A DNA stretch of 64,000 bases from Prochilodus magdalenae (GCA_024036415.1 JAMWET010002884.1:189501-253500), one strand, 5' to 3'. Counted from the stretch's first letter, positions 24,660 to 37,529 are shown. Translations and numbers: made by a program. The notes: generated from the letters alone by a model not told the origin.

Positions 24660-26065
24660 TTACACAAGTGTGTTCTTCCCTTTCCATTGCTTATGACCTA
24701 CTATGGTACATCAGAATCACCACCTAAAGTTAACTGATTAGAAATATAGAAATAGTGCCCAGTTAAGCTGTTATTGAAAGATTAATAGACCCTCAACCGA
24801 CAAGAACAGATTCCAGTTTCCTCCAAAGAGACCACACACTGGGCTGTGATCTCAGCAGCAGTTTCTGAGGCAGAGACAAGGTCAGATCTCTACAATGTTA
24901 AGTCAGAGATGATGTATGATACATGTTCTACTGACCATTCCATGGTTTAACTGAGTAATCAGACAGGAATATCTGATTTATCAAAGAGCAATAGTAAACA
25001 GACTGAAACAGAAAATAAGACAGGCCTCTGAAAAAGAACAGCTGAAAAATCAGCATTGTAGATTTGTTGATCAGTCTGACTACAGTGAACCTATTTAGTG
25101 CATGTAAGTGCCATATCACATTCTGGGTTGTGCTACACCTGCAAGCTAACTAACTCAATAGACTTGCTAGGTTGGATTGGTTCATGCTAGGCTCCACTCG
25201 CTGCTTACAGGATCTGATCTTCTCGGTTCTGGTATTTTATTTTACTGTAGTGGGAGCAGGTTTATGTAGGGGTGTGGCTGTAGGGGTGTGTGAGAGAGGT
25301 GCCTGTTCTAGTGTGTGTGACTTTCAAAGCTCGGCTAACATAAGATCACAGTCAGCTACTGTACTGATTTATGTAATTAACTAGTCATTACATGTAGCCA
25401 TAATTAACATAGCTGTGTTACTCGCCCTCATCTCAACTAGCAATCATGCTGACGTACGGTAAATGCTAATGTTAAGGTTGGCTTGTGTAGGTCTGCGTTG
25501 TGGACTGGATGTGTAGACCGGATGCTCTCTCTCGGATGTTATGATACTGTGGTAGGCTGGGAGCAGACACACTGTACAGAGCTTTTGCTTTTTCCAGCTA
25601 GAAATCTTCCCACCAAACTTTGGACACTTCCTGTCGTTTTCTCCTGCCTGTCTCTTCTTTTTATCCCTCGCTGTTTCCTCTCTCTCCATTTTCCTGTCCG
25701 TGCCATCAAATCACGTCTTAACGGCACAAGCTCACAGCGTAGGGGCGTTGTGCGACAGTGCACTGTGAGCTGATCTGTGGTAATCTAGGAATCATTTCAG
25801 GCTTTACATTCAGACAGAGAGATATATACACCCCAGTGACAGCGAACAATAGCTGAGAGCGTTCTGCATAAAGGCCATTGTGTCCTGTTCATGTTGGATG
25901 TGGTCTTGTGTTATTCGTTCATGCACATTTCATACCGCGACTGTTCAGATGACGTCCGCCTACAAGAAGCGGCCCAGCTTCACACACTGGAGCGGATTTT
26001 AGCATAAATATTTCAGGCTAACTGGGACATGCTTCACCTCAGCTGTAGCGGGAGCCTGTTGGATA
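24660..26065. other. Non-coding, no gene seen
   Basis: Open frames on both strands at 25444-25773 overlap each other over a pyrimidine-rich stretch. None resembles a known protein. Confidence 0.45.
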
Positions 26066-27740
26066 CCTAGTTTACTTTAACTTTCTCTCTCCCTCCCTTC
26101 CTCTCTCTCTCCCCACACTCTGTACCTCCATCTGTCTCTACCTCTCCCTTGTTCCCTCACTCCCTCTCTCTCCCTCTCTCTCTCTCTGCTTCTCTGCTCT
26201 TTCATTAGCCTTTTTCTGTCTTCTCTGTGTCCACCCACTTAACTCAGGACAACCCCCCCCTCCCTGTTTCATTCTCTCTCTCTATGTCTCTCTCTCACTC
26301 TGCTCTGTCGCTTTTTCTCAAAGAGTTGCAGGGACAGACCTGGACCGGCCGCCTTGCTCTCACATCCTGTCTTTTCTTCTTCTCCTCCGTGGGCCCCCCT
26401 CTCTCTTCCCTCGCTTTCTCCCCACCCCACACACACACACACACGCGCGTGTGTGCACACACACCATTGTGGTGCAGAAAGGACCAATTAAAATCCATCT
26501 TGTCTTCTCGCTGTCTCCCACAAAACTCTCTCTAGGGCGACTAATTAAAATAGAACCCCCCTCTACCTCTTTACTCTCTCTCTCTTTCTCCTTTCCTCTC
26601 TTTCTGTCACTCCTCTGTGTCTTGTCTCTCCCCTGTTTTCTAACCCCCTTTCTCTGTTCCTGCTCTTTGTTCACTTCTCTGGACTTCAGACCTTCTTTGG
26701 ACTTTGTGCAGTCTCATGCTTTAGCCACAGAGCCGCAGTGCCTTCTGTATTGCTCTTCCTCTGTCTGTCTGTCTCTATGTCTGTCTGTCTCTTTGTCTGC
26801 CTGCCTTTCTGCTTCTTTGTCTCTCTGTTTGCCTTTCTGTCTGTCTGTCTTTCTGTCTTGTCTCTCTGTCTGACCACCTGCCTCTCTGTCTCACTGTCTT
26901 CCTCTCTGTCTGCATTTCTGTCTTTCTGTCTGTCTCTCTGTCACTCTGTTCATCTGTCTGCCTTCTTGTCTGTCTTTCTCTCTGCCTGTCTGTCTCTCTC
27001 TTTGTCTGTCTGCCTCTCTGTCTGACTGTCTGTCTCTCTCTGTCTTCCCCATCCTCTCTGCTAATCATTTTCTCTCTTTCTATCTATCCTTCTGTTTCTG
27101 TTTCTTTTTCTCTCTTTCCCTGTTTCCTTCCTTATCACTCTCTTTATATCCCTCATTCTATCTCTCTATCTATTAGTTTAGCCCTGTCTCTCTCTCTCCA
27201 TCTCTTTATTACTGTCTGTCTGTCCTTCACACTCTCTTGCACTTACTTTTTCTCTATCTCTTTTCTCTCTCTTCTCTATGTCCCTTCTTTTTCTCTCTTT
27301 TAACTTCTGTACCTCTTTTTATTTGACTTTCCGTGTCTCTTGCTCTTCTTTTGTTCCTGTATTCATGTGTTTCTCTTCTGTATTTCTGTTTCTCCTTCTA
27401 TCCATTCCTATATTTCCTCCTTCTTTCTTTCTTTATCTCCCCTCTATTGCTCACTTTTGTCTCTCTTTGGTCTCTCTTGTCTTTCTATCTGTCCACAATT
27501 CACCCTCACTCTTTATTTCTACTGCTTTATTTTAATCTGTCTCTGCCTGTTTTCTTTCCCTCTCTTCATACGTTCAATATTTATCTCTCTTTAGTATTTC
27601 TCTTCTTTTCCTTCTATCCCTCTCCTTTCTGTCTCTCTTTCTTTCTCTCCGCCTCTTCATTTATCCCCTGCTTCTCTATCTTTCTTCTTTTTTTCTTTGT
27701 TTTGTTTGTTTGTTTTCTCTCTTTCTCTCTTGATGGTAAA
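26066..27740 (+). repeat. 1.7-kb polypyrimidine block with (CTGT)n core
   Basis: The + strand is overwhelmingly C and T. It includes (CT)n, an (AC)n at about 26430-26463, and a degenerate (CTGT/CTCT)n core at about 26757-27045. Open frames on + translate to Cys-Leu-Ser repeats and on - to Thr-Asp-Arg-Gln repeats, both repeat artefacts. The block lies about 1.4 kb upstream of ephrin exon 2 and is pyrimidine-rich on the coding strand. Confidence 0.9.
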
Positions 27741-28133
27741 CTTGTAAACAGCTCTTAAAAGACGAGCATATGTAAACAAGTCAAAGCGTTCTGGTGAACG
27801 AGCCCACCAAAGGACCATTGTATGCTAATGCTCACCCTATTAGTGAGGCTTCACTATTAGCTTTGGTGTTTTGTTTGGGGTGTGTGTGTACGTATGTGTG
27901 TGTGTCACTCACTCTCACTAATTAGCATATAGCTGCAGTGAACTGGCCCTTAAACATTCGGCAAATTCTCCAGACCAAATTCTGAAAACTTTTTCTTTTT
28001 TTGCTATAAGAGAGGTCATTACACAAACTGTCCACATTTCCTTTCTTTAATTAGTATAGAAACTGTTTACACATCACTGACTTTCCCCTGGCCCTAACAG
28101 ACATGCAGCTGGGACCTGGTGCTAACGTCTAAT

Positions 28134-28843
28134 AGGGCTGAACAAAATATGAAAATGAATAGGGTTCTTTATGGAAGAGGTATGAGTGATATTGGAAAAC
28201 ACCATATTGTAGTCATATGGCTGCATGGCATGATGGGAATATTTCATTACATACATTCAAACATTAATGAAACCTTGATGTGTTACTAAAGAGTGGCCTG
28301 TAATAATTTGTTTGTTGGATCGTATGAACACCTTAATTGATTTATTTGTGACTGTACGAAAAGGTGAAATTCTTAATTCTTTTTTTATTTTTTTAGATTC
28401 ATGCAAAGATATAAGATAAATCATTTATTTCTACACAGTGTGAAGACAGTTTATCTAGTAAGAATGTCTTATTCTGTTGGAAAATACTTTTGCAAAATTA
28501 TTTGCCAGTGGAGTTTAATATACTTTCACAAAACAATAAGTACAAATAATTTTAAACTTTATAGTTAAACTTTATATTTAACCTTATAGTTAATCTTAAG
28601 ATAGTGGGGGTGTCACAGCCCCAAATAGAGACTGCAAAAAAATGGCCAATGAATACTTTTTTGGGAATTAGCAAAAAGAATCTTAGTATTTCTTCTCTAG
28701 TTATGTTTTGAAAATGCCTCATATCTTGATACAAAATAATACAAAAGGATAAAAAATGACGCATTTTGAGCATAATCCTTTTGCAAGCAGTATTGCAAAG
28801 GATTTGCAAAAGGATTTGAGGAGCGATGTGTGGTGCAGCCCTA
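28134..28843. mobile_element. Possible hAT-like miniature element
   Basis: TAGGGCTGAACAA at the left and GGTGCAGCCCTA at the right form short terminal inverted repeats around about 690 bases of AT-rich non-coding DNA. A matching target duplication was not found in the flanks. The TAGGGCTG-type terminus is typical of many fish hAT-like elements. Confidence 0.4.
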
Positions 28844-29111
28844 CTGTGTACTGTGCAGAGTCGATTAGAATGCTCGATTGATTGATTGTCGCTGATATTT
28901 CATGGAAGAGCCAAACACCGGGGGCAGTGAACTGTGATTCAGAGCAAAATCTGTGCTGAAGATTTACTGACCCACCAGAAATCTGCTTGGTTGACTTGGA
29001 AAAAGGCCATATTTAACAACTATGGCTATGAATCCTCTTTGTGATAGAAATACACCCACTGATTTATACCCTCTCTTTCTCTCTCTCTCTCTCCCTCTCT
29101 CGTTCTCACAG

Positions 29112-29407
29112 GCTAACAAGTGAGGACTACTCCGTCCAAGTGAACCTAAACGATTACCTGGACATCCTGTGTCCTCACTACCCACCCGGCTCCCCTCTCC
29201 CAAGCTCACCAGAGACGTTGGCTCTTTACCTGGTGGCAGAGAGCCAGTTTAGGGGTTGCCAGGAGACAAAAGGGGCGATAAAGCGGTGGGAGTGTAACAA
29301 CCCCCAGGCCCCCTATGGTCCAGTCAGGTTCTCTGAGAAAATCCAGCGCTTCACGCCTTTCTCCCTGGGCTTCGAGTTCCTTCCAGGACACCATTACTAC
29401 TACAGCT
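29112..29407 (+). CDS. efna4: Ephrin-A4-like, exon 2 (receptor-binding domain)
   Basis: Ephrin-As are GPI-anchored cell-surface ligands of Eph receptor tyrosine kinases. This exon encodes most of the ephrin cupredoxin-like fold. It starts after a CT-rich tract ending in TTCTCACAG and finishes at AGCT|GTGAGT. Visible landmarks are LNDYLDILCPHY, an ETLALYLV strand, Cys in RGCQET and in KRWECNN, and the receptor-binding loop in SEKIQRFTPFSLGFEFLPG followed by HHYYY. Known mammalian ephrin-A4 shares that loop and the PET-ALY strand best; ephrin-A1, A2, A3 and A5 differ there. Its 296-bp length and its phases (2 in, 1 out) suit the ephrin-A gene plan. One oddity is that the residue before the usual Ser at the exon end, normally Ile in YYYIS, is Ser. 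Exon 1 with the signal peptide was not found upstream. The family call is firm; the A4 subtype is likely. Confidence 0.95.
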
Positions 29408-30159
29408 GTGAGTGTCTCAGGATGAGAAATAATGTGTCTTTGTGTGGGGGCATTATAAATGTATAAAACTGTGGTTCTAAAAAGTTCATTATAAAAAAAG
29501 CCACTTATCTTAAAGGGGAATTCAATTTCTGCTTCATAATTTAGTTGCTAAAATGTAAAACTGTCATTCAGAGTGGTTTGATGTAGAATAGTACTTTTTA
29601 GACTGACATTTCTTTACAGTGATTATAAATGAAACCAGGGATCGCTATATGTGCAACACAAATATATCCATTTTATTTACTATCCTAAACCACCAGTGAA
29701 CCTACACAAGAGTTTTTATGTTGATCTGACAAAATACCTCTTTTGGACTATTTGGCTGTCAGTGCTTAACATTCTACCTCTGCGTCAATAACCTGTTCCA
29801 AACCTATTGTAAAACTCATTCAGGGCACCACTGTGAACATTTCTGACTCTAGATCGAAGCATTTCACATCTAAACAACTCTGCGCACATCTTAATCATTT
29901 GTTTGTGCTCTATAAACTTCATATGTTACAGTGATTTTACACCCGAAGCCAAGCAACACGACCAGCAAGCTGCTGCACATTCTACGTGACTCAGGTTGAT
30001 GGGGGAGCGATTTGGCAAAAATAGCATATCTTGAGACATCTTCACGAGATACAGCATGTATCACAACCACAATGCACTAGCAGTGCCACGTTTTAAACTA
30101 CATCTGTTCATATTTTATTTATTGAACTACACTGACCACAAAAGTCAAATTCTAATTTT

Positions 30160-30300
30160 TTAGATTAGATTAGATTCAACTTTATTGTCATTGTGCAGAG
30201 TACAGGTACAGAGCCAATGAAATGCAGTTAGCATCTAACCAGAAGTACAGTATTATTTACATAAAGAGCCGTAATAATAAATATATACATATATAAGCAT
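30160..30300 (+). repeat. Fish repeat family B, sense copy
   Basis: The AGATTAGATTAGATTCAACT start is followed by TTTATTGTCATTGTGCAGAG and by the ~75-base block that also appears antisense at 9625-9697. It resembles an interspersed repeat common in ray-finned fish; class uncertain. Confidence 0.7.
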
Positions 30301-30656
30301 ATTTATATACATATATATGAATGTATAGAGCAGCATTACAAGTGAATGTTTCAGCTGTAAGAGTAGTGCAAGTAGACAGTATGTACACAATGAAAATAAC
30401 ATCTGAGGTAGAGATAATATGAGAACAGCATGTAAACACGAGTATACAGTATGTAAAGCACCTCAACTGCTCTTCACATCCTATTAAAAATATGTTGTTG
30501 TCCTGTAAAGTAACCATTTGGAAGCTCTGGAAGAGACAGTTGTACAGTTTCTGGGTTTGGGTGTTTGACCAAAATTCCTCAGCTCTGTTTCATTCTCTAC
30601 TCTACTGGAAGACGTCTCCCAAACTCCAGATCAGATATTGTATTAGATCTGTTTAT

Positions 30657-30965
30657 TTAGAAAATCACTAATGACCTCCAGAAGCCTGTTTTTAGAACCA
30701 TGCTCGCTGTGCGTTTCACCCCAGCCACCGCTCGCCAGTCTCTCTGTAGGTCACTTAAGGTCATCTCATGGTGATTAATTGACATTGTAATGAGGTGGCG
30801 CTCATCACGGTCAGTAGAGAGTGGGTTTGGCCCTCTGCCAGTCTGTAGCTGTGTTGTCCTGTGTGTTTGCTGCTTGACCTTGTTCTTATGAACCAGACGC
30901 TCACTGTATCTGCCAGTAAAGCTAGAACTGAACCTTCTGTTCCTCACTAAGAACCTGCTGTCCAT
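30657..30965 (-). pseudogene. Possible Tc1-type transposase N-terminal relic
   Basis: This is a 102-codon antisense frame. Its middle (DERHLITMSINHHEMTLSDL, then WRAVAGVKRTAS) follows the pattern of the second helix-turn-helix of Tc1-type transposases (charged D-R-L start, T-x-x-x-L, then W/L...AGV..S..T). No catalytic part follows. The match is by pattern only, so confidence is moderate. Confidence 0.4.
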
Positions 30966-31505
30966 GTGGAGATGCTGATTTAAAAAGCTATTGGAGTGGG
31001 CTCTTATTTATTTCCAGAGCTGTACTTGTTTTTCTCTATGCAGAAACAATATAGCCAATAAACTGAATATTACATATAAAACCTCACAGAAGACACCTGT
31101 AGGTTCACTGGTGGTTTTAAAATGGCTATTACTTGTTTTGTAGACATTGTAACCCTCTGATGCTACTCACCACCAAGTGTTTTGAGTTTGTAAGTTTCTC
31201 TACAGTGAACCCATTCAGTCCTAATAACTTTGTTTACATCTCAACGATTTAAATATGCAGACATATTTTTAAAAAATCAGAGAATTTTTTTATTTAGGTG
31301 TGGCACAGCTGCATTTAGCTACAACAATTCTGATGTCATTAGAAATAAAATAAAAAAATTAGAAATAAAACAAGCTATACATTATTAGAGTGCAAGCTTT
31401 AAACCACAAATGTAGATTCTATACCCCTCACATCTCCTCCTACTTGACAGCTTGACCATTGTCAAATATCCCCATCTGTACCTGCAAGGATAGCACAATG
31501 TGTAC

Positions 31506-31528
31506 AAATAAATAAATAAATAAATAAA
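31506..31528. repeat. (AAAT)n microsatellite
   Basis: About five to six perfect tetranucleotide units. Confidence 0.9.
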
Positions 31529-31682
31529 GAACTGATAAAGTGAAAAGATATATATGTCACATGTCTTAAATAATAGTATAGTCATGTGCAAAAGGTCCCT
31601 GGCATAAAATGACATGTGACAATAAGTGAACACATTCTCTAGAGAGAATACACTACTCCACATTCCAGCACATAATTAGTTT

Positions 31683-32400
31683 ATACGGTTTATTGAAAAA
31701 TAAAAAAAACAACACAACACTTAACCTCATCATCTAAAGAATAGCTGCACCCAGAAGAAGTGTGGGATTGCAGTGCTAGTGGGAAGGAAGTTAAAGGTTA
31801 CCAGGACCAATACATAATGATACATTTAGACTAATATGGACAATATTTATAGAGCTACACATACAGAAGTAGTGTCTCTCCCATGCAGCTTGAATATACT
31901 CACCCAGTTTCAGCAAATGTTGTGGTAGGGCTGGAGGTGGAGTGACACCAGGCTTTCTGGATGTGTGATGCGCAACAACAAACCGTTCATCTTGGTGCTG
32001 AACACGGTTCCTCCACACATGGATTCATTGGTTGTCTCCATCAAGACAAAAGCAGGACTAGTCAATGAAGATGACCCACTGCCATTCTGAGTCACTCCAT
32101 GGCAGTCTGGCACGACACCATTACAGTCTTTGGTGACATTGACATGGTGTTAGGGGGGGTTGTTACGCTCTGTGTGCGTGTAGTCCTGTGTCGTTAATCC
32201 AGCTGCCAATGGTGCAGGCACTAACAGGATGACTCATGGAGGACATCACTGATCACTGAATGTCCGCAATCATGGCTGTTAGGTCAGTCAGGTACAGTGA
32301 TAAGGTGCATCCTTGCTTACATAACATACACGAGTGTGAGACTTTAATCATTCACATGCCATACAATGTCAAACCTACCCAACAAGTCTAATTCCTTTCG
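31683..32400 (-). other. Unclassified segment with antisense open frames and AATAAA
   Basis: On the - strand two overlapping frames (31910-32113 and 31791-32018) are open in moderately GC-rich sequence. Farther along the same strand, AATAAA appears near 31692-31697. This order resembles the 3' part of a transcribed element or processed copy, but no domain is recognised. Confidence 0.25.
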
Positions 32401-32790
32401 GTTGATTCCTTCCGGGTGTACCTATAGAGTGTATATTAATATATTTGTGTGATGGGTTTATATTACAGTATATTCGTTTTGTATAGTTAATCTTTTCTCA
32501 GTATTTTTTTAGCATGTAAACAGAATTTGTGCTCTGAAACTGTCACATTGATGTTTGCTCCCTTTATGGGGTTTGATAACTTATTTCAAATCTTTTGTCA
32601 TTACCCTGGGGGTGTTCAAACTTTATTTTTAAACAGATAGATATTATTACATGCTATATTTGCAGTATGTAAATCTATACACTTGGAGGTTTGATGTTTG
32701 TCTCGAAAGAGCTAAAATATTCATTTTGGTGTCTTCAGCTATAATTATGGTTGGGGTTAAAGTCAGGGTCGTGTTTATGGTTACGTTTGG

Positions 32791-32806
32791 GGTTAGGGTT
32801 AGGGTT
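32791..32806 (+). repeat. Short telomere-like GGTTAG repeat
   Basis: Between two and three units of GGTTAG lie inside a diffuse GGTTAGG-like stretch (32750-32815). It is too short to be a true interstitial telomere. Confidence 0.7.
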
Positions 32807-33234
32807 GAGAGGTCGGGCTTAGGATATGTTTAGACCTGATTGCAAAATGTAGGTCCTCAAAAGTACAGTAATGTAATGCAAGTATGTGTTTGGATTGTTT
32901 GTCATGTAAAGCTGCCTTGGATGATGAGTAACCAGTGAAAAATGAGATTTTCCCCCCGCAGTGCTGCCCTTCCCTTTCCACTTAAAACCACAGAAGGAAG
33001 GAAGGAAAGAAAAGAGGGTCTGTGGCCATAAAATGACATGACAGATTTTTGTCCCTTTTATTTGAAAGCTTTGGTTTCAGTCCATCACACCACCACCCCC
33101 TTATACCCCCCCCCCCAAAAAACACTCCTTACCCTGCCATCCAACTTCCACTAGTCTTTTTGTCTGCCATAAGTTGGCCGGGCCAAAAACAAGAGGTAAA
33201 GTAAACAGTTTTTTTTTTAAAATCCAGATTCCAG

Positions 33235-33480
33235 AAAATAATGTGGTGAAAAGTATGATGGAGGGGAGAAAAGGGAAAAAGATCAATACAGGGGCCACAG
33301 TGAAGGGGAATGAAGAAAAACGAACAAAAGCGTGTGCAGACGGAGAGGTGTAGCGGAACAAGAGAAGATGGCAAAAAGGCGGAAAGGAGAAAGGCGAGAA
33401 AAACAGGGAGCAGGGACAACAAAGGCCAGAGAGAGTGGTGGGAAAGAGAAAGGGAAGAGACGGACAGAGCGGGGGGGAAG
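33235..33480 (+). repeat. Purine-rich block
   Basis: A/G-rich on the + strand. It is the main exception to the pyrimidine bias of this gene's coding strand. Open frames on both strands here are low complexity. Confidence 0.75.
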
Positions 33481-33929
33481 TATCTTTACATAAATTACTG
33501 ATCTAGTGAAGGTGGACAATAGAGTATTGTTCAAGCATGAGATCCAGTATACACAGCACAGAGCCTATTGTGTCCCTTACTCTACAAACTTCACTGCCCC
33601 TCCAACCACACACACACATCCTCACCCATCTCTAATCTGTATGTGTGTGTTTCTCCATTGTTCACTTCAAAGATCGAGTAACGATGTGTCGGTCTGACTA
33701 ATGGTTAAGATCACAGTCATGAAAGAAAAACCAAAGGATTTAATCCATTGTTGTGTCTGTGTCTATCTGCTTGCTTCTGTGTGCGCTATATTGTGGTCCC
33801 TTTGTAGGGACCATAACGGGGCTGTCATGCCAGGGTAGGCAATATGCCAAAAATATCATATCACAACACTTACACACACAATATGTGTCGCAATGTTTTA
33901 ACACACAGACGCAGTACCCTAGTTGTTGT

Positions 33930-34020
33930 TACATTTAAGGGCTGTAACTGATGCTATTTTCCATAATCGATTAATTCGTTCGTTCTGGCTTCAATTAATA
34001 ATTAGGACAGTGTGGCAAAA
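33930..34020. mobile_element. Possible end of a hAT-like element
   Basis: AAGGGCTGTAACTGATGCT followed by ATAATCGATTAATTCG resembles the terminus of fish hAT-like elements (GGGCTGCAACTAACGATTA type). A related ACAACTAATCGATAG lies at about 35409-35423, but clear paired ends were not found. Confidence 0.3.
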
Positions 34021-36520
34021 CGATAGTTTGTCGGTAACCAAATCATTTACACCATACACAGTGTAGATGAGTTCTCATTTACACAATACTCCTTCAAAAA
34101 TAAACCTCCCACTGATCTTCTGAATCATACTGTTATCAAGATCGTCAGTGGTAGAAGATGCCTGGCAGTAAACGGTAAAGAAACAACACATGAGCAGATC
34201 TTAACTTGGGAGTTTAAGAGGTAGTTTGAATCTACACGACCTTCATATTGCATCCTCCAATGATAAAGCAAAGATAATTTATTAGTTTGTGTGGTCGGTG
34301 ACATCATATAATCAAACCTTATACTACCGAACACACAAAAGCAACTGTCAAGCAGTAGTAAACATGCCACGTTATGTCAGCGGTTTTAAAAACATCTCCT
34401 CAAATGAATCAACTAAAACAAGGTAAATGTTGTTTTTTTTAAACGTCCACGCCGGAGAGCATTTTCCAAGGGCTCTGTTCATAAAGATCTTAATAGCTTT
34501 TGAGCAAAGAAAAGAAGTCTGTTTTCAGAAATATCTGTCTCTGTGAGTACGAGCTGGCTTGCATGCAGTAGCATACTGACAGCTAGCAATGTGCAAGTAC
34601 AGTTTAGCCGTGCACCTTGAAGCAATAATTTGAAGGATGATGCAAACTGTTTAACTGAATTCATACTTCATACTCACAGAAATATTAGATGGTCCACCCC
34701 ATCATAAGAAACAAGGAAAACACAGTCCCTCCTCTTCGGTGTTAGCATTAGCAGCTATTTACTTACCAGGCTTAAACAAATACTCAGCATTAAACCTCCC
34801 CCATTTACAGTGCAGTGGAAAGTAACACCAGTGTTAACTTCTTTTTCACTGCTGTTTATATCACTCCAGTTGTTTTATTGGCTATGTGCCCTGAAATGAT
34901 ATAACAGGGAGGAGGACCTTCAACATGATTGATAAGAGGTTAGAATGCGCCATCTGAGTGATATTTCTTCATCCTCTTATGTTGGACTAAGGCAGATTCA
35001 ACACTTCAGTGCTGAGGTACAGTGTGGTTTACGAGATAGGACTGCAAGCTGGTTAGCATGCTAATGTCAGTATCTCTGCAAAACAGTAAACAGATGTCTA
35101 TTGAGGTGATGCTACTTTAAGGACATGGAGCTGATGCTACTTCATTCTCTCATGTTAATTTTGGATTATATTAAACTAAAACTTTTGTATTTTGCTAGAT
35201 AAAAACAGAGCTCACAACTTGTGACCTCTTTTTTTACTGCAGTTAAAACAACATGCTGAGCTTCAGCCATTTTCTGGTGTGTCTCTGAATCATCACATAT
35301 TGCAATCATGCTGCCCCGGTGTTCCCATATTTAGGACGTTTACATTGTCAGTCATTAGTGTTTCCCCTTTATATATGTAAGGGAAATGGGGAGCCTGAAT
35401 TGGATTTTGACAACTAATCGATAGCAAGTTTTGCCAGTGATGTTTTATTCTCTGTGCTGTTGATAATATTTGTTTGGTTGTAAAAGCCTTACAACATTTA
35501 CAAACTGCTATCAAAACTATAAATACAGACCCTTAGCCCTGCAGACTATTTGGGAAGAAGAGTTAAATGGTACCAAGGATCATACTAATTGGCAGACCAT
35601 GCAGAGTAATATCACATCATTCTGCAAAAACCCTAACCAGCAGCTAATTTACTATAATTTTATTGCCAGGTCTTATTAATCTCCCTACAGATGCTGTCGT
35701 ATGTGTCTTACTTCATCTCCACTTTTCACTTTATGTTTTGATTGTAGATATGGTATGTTTTTATGTAAGCTTTGTACAAACATTTATTTTACATTATCAG
35801 ACGTTCTCCATAAAAATATTCCAAATACAATCCAAACTGTGCTTCTAAATAATCACTACTGGTGTATTTTAAGTTGTGCTGAAAAGCAAATTTGAATTGC
35901 TGGTATTACAGCCACTAAAATATATATTACTCTTACGCTGGCAACCTCTACATTCTCTGTGCTGGCGGCAATGGATCCTTATCGTTGTGGATTTTGTTAA
36001 TACAGGACTTTCAGCAGCTAGAGTCCACAGTGCTTGAAGAGACTTGAAAAATATGGCTAAGGGGATTGGTGACATTACTGTGAAATCTTTATTATTGTGT
36101 TACTTATATTTATATATATTACATTACATTACATATCACCTGATGTTATATTACATTCATGTACTATATTTGTTTTACATTGCTTAGTTTATTTTATGTA
36201 GTGATTTCTTCATTTATTTATTCCATTTTTTTTATTCTTAAATTGATGGAAACCATGGGCTCCATCTAGTGTCAAATCAAAACATAACGTTTTTGCTGCA
36301 TCAGAATACCGGCAGCCCTTTGTGAGAGAGCATTTTTTAGCTATCATTAACATTACAAATAAAAGGCACACATTTGCTGGTCCTTCTCTATAATACACAT
36401 TCATATGTCAAACCGTTGAGAATTTTTTATTTTTTTTTGGTGAGGCCAATCAATTCTCTGAGTAGTGTTTGAGCCATTTTATGCCATTTGTGCTTTTACA
36501 CACAGAGGAATTTGTGAAGT
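34021..36520. other. Non-coding, no gene seen
   Basis: Intron-like DNA. Apart from the possible hAT-like terminus near 35.4 kb, I recognise nothing. Confidence 0.5.
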
Positions 36521-36525
36521 GAAAC

Positions 36526-36750
36526 CCACATACATACACACACACACACACACACTAGTGAACACACACACTAAGGGGCAGTGAGCACACTTGCCCGGAG
36601 CGGTGGGCAGCTCTATCCACGGCGCCCGGTGAGCAGTTGGGGTTTAGGTGCCTTGCTCAAGGGCACCTCAGTCATTACTGTCTGTTCAGGGAATCAAACC
36701 GGCGACTCTCCAGTCACAAGGCTGGTTCTCTAACCTTCAGCGACTCACGA
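36526..36750 (-). mobile_element. tRNA-derived SINE, antisense
   Basis: Read on the - strand, the head has GGTTAGAGAACCAGCC (A-box-like). It is followed at tRNA-like spacing by GGTTTGATTCC (B box, one base from the GGTTCGANNCC consensus; 36690-36700). The body, with CCTTGAGCAAGGCACCTAAA and CGGGCAAGTGTGCTCACTGC, follows, and the element ends in a (GT)n tail at 36531-36555. This is the usual plan of a pol III-transcribed SINE, and the family is common in fish. Confidence 0.8.
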
Positions 36751-37529
36751 CTGTGAATTAGTTTATTTATATTTTAATGACTCAATTATTTTTTGCTATA
36801 AAGACATTATTCTCAATCACACCATCATCTTTACACAGAAAGTAACATGCCAGCTGAATGTTCTGCTGCTTAAGATGTTGTGAGTGAATGGCAAGACTTC
36901 TCCTTTTATATCACCAGGGAAAAGGCCTTCATCTCCCCCTAGTGTGCTGAAATAGCAACTGCACAAAGCTCGAACCTGTGCATCTATTGCTGGTTTGAGA
37001 AATGTATATATTACCTTATTTTATTAATTTGAAAAAAAAAAAATCTCATCATCTTTTTACTGTCACCCAATGGAGAGGACACAGGCCTACTCCACATACA
37101 TCCTCATATTCTGATAACGCATTTATGTGGTGCCCAACTCTACTAACATACACAGCCTGGCTGGAGTCAGACATTCTCATTTGCGTCAAAGCAGAATTAT
37201 TGCACAGGGCTAACTGGATGTATGTGCGGTTGTTAAGAGTTCGCTTAAAAGCTCTGTGTTCTGGAGGGAAACAGCCACAGCTGCGGTGTGTGTTACTGAA
37301 ATGGTCATTATGGATTTACGGTTATGAGCAGTGTGATTAAACGTGGAGCCAGCACTGCATTCTGAAAGACTGTCGCCAGCAGAGCCGTCGGTGTCTTTAA
37401 CATCTCTACCTCAGGGATAAAGCCCAAATGCTGGGAAAGGACTCAACAGGAAGTGGAAAATACATGCATGTTTCATTTAGAGTGTGTAAATTATTATCTT
37501 TTTAGACTCTAGAAGCTGTAATTATGTGT

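Noticed and set aside
26756..27068. Overlapping open frames on both strands rich in Cys-Leu-Ser or Thr-Asp-Arg-Gln
   Set aside because: They are translations of a degenerate (CTGT/CTCT)n repeat and have no start context or domain.
27278..27758. Several + strand frames of 84-141 codons of Leu/Ser/Phe
   Set aside because: Low-complexity reading of polypyrimidine DNA; overlapping frames all look alike, with no family resemblance.
32750..32815. Interstitial telomere
   Set aside because: Only two to three GGTTAG units within a diffuse GGTTAGG-like stretch, too short to mean a fusion point.
36680..36745. tRNA-like A and B boxes
   Set aside because: It is the head of a SINE with a body and a (GT)n tail; a functional tRNA acceptor stem is not evident.
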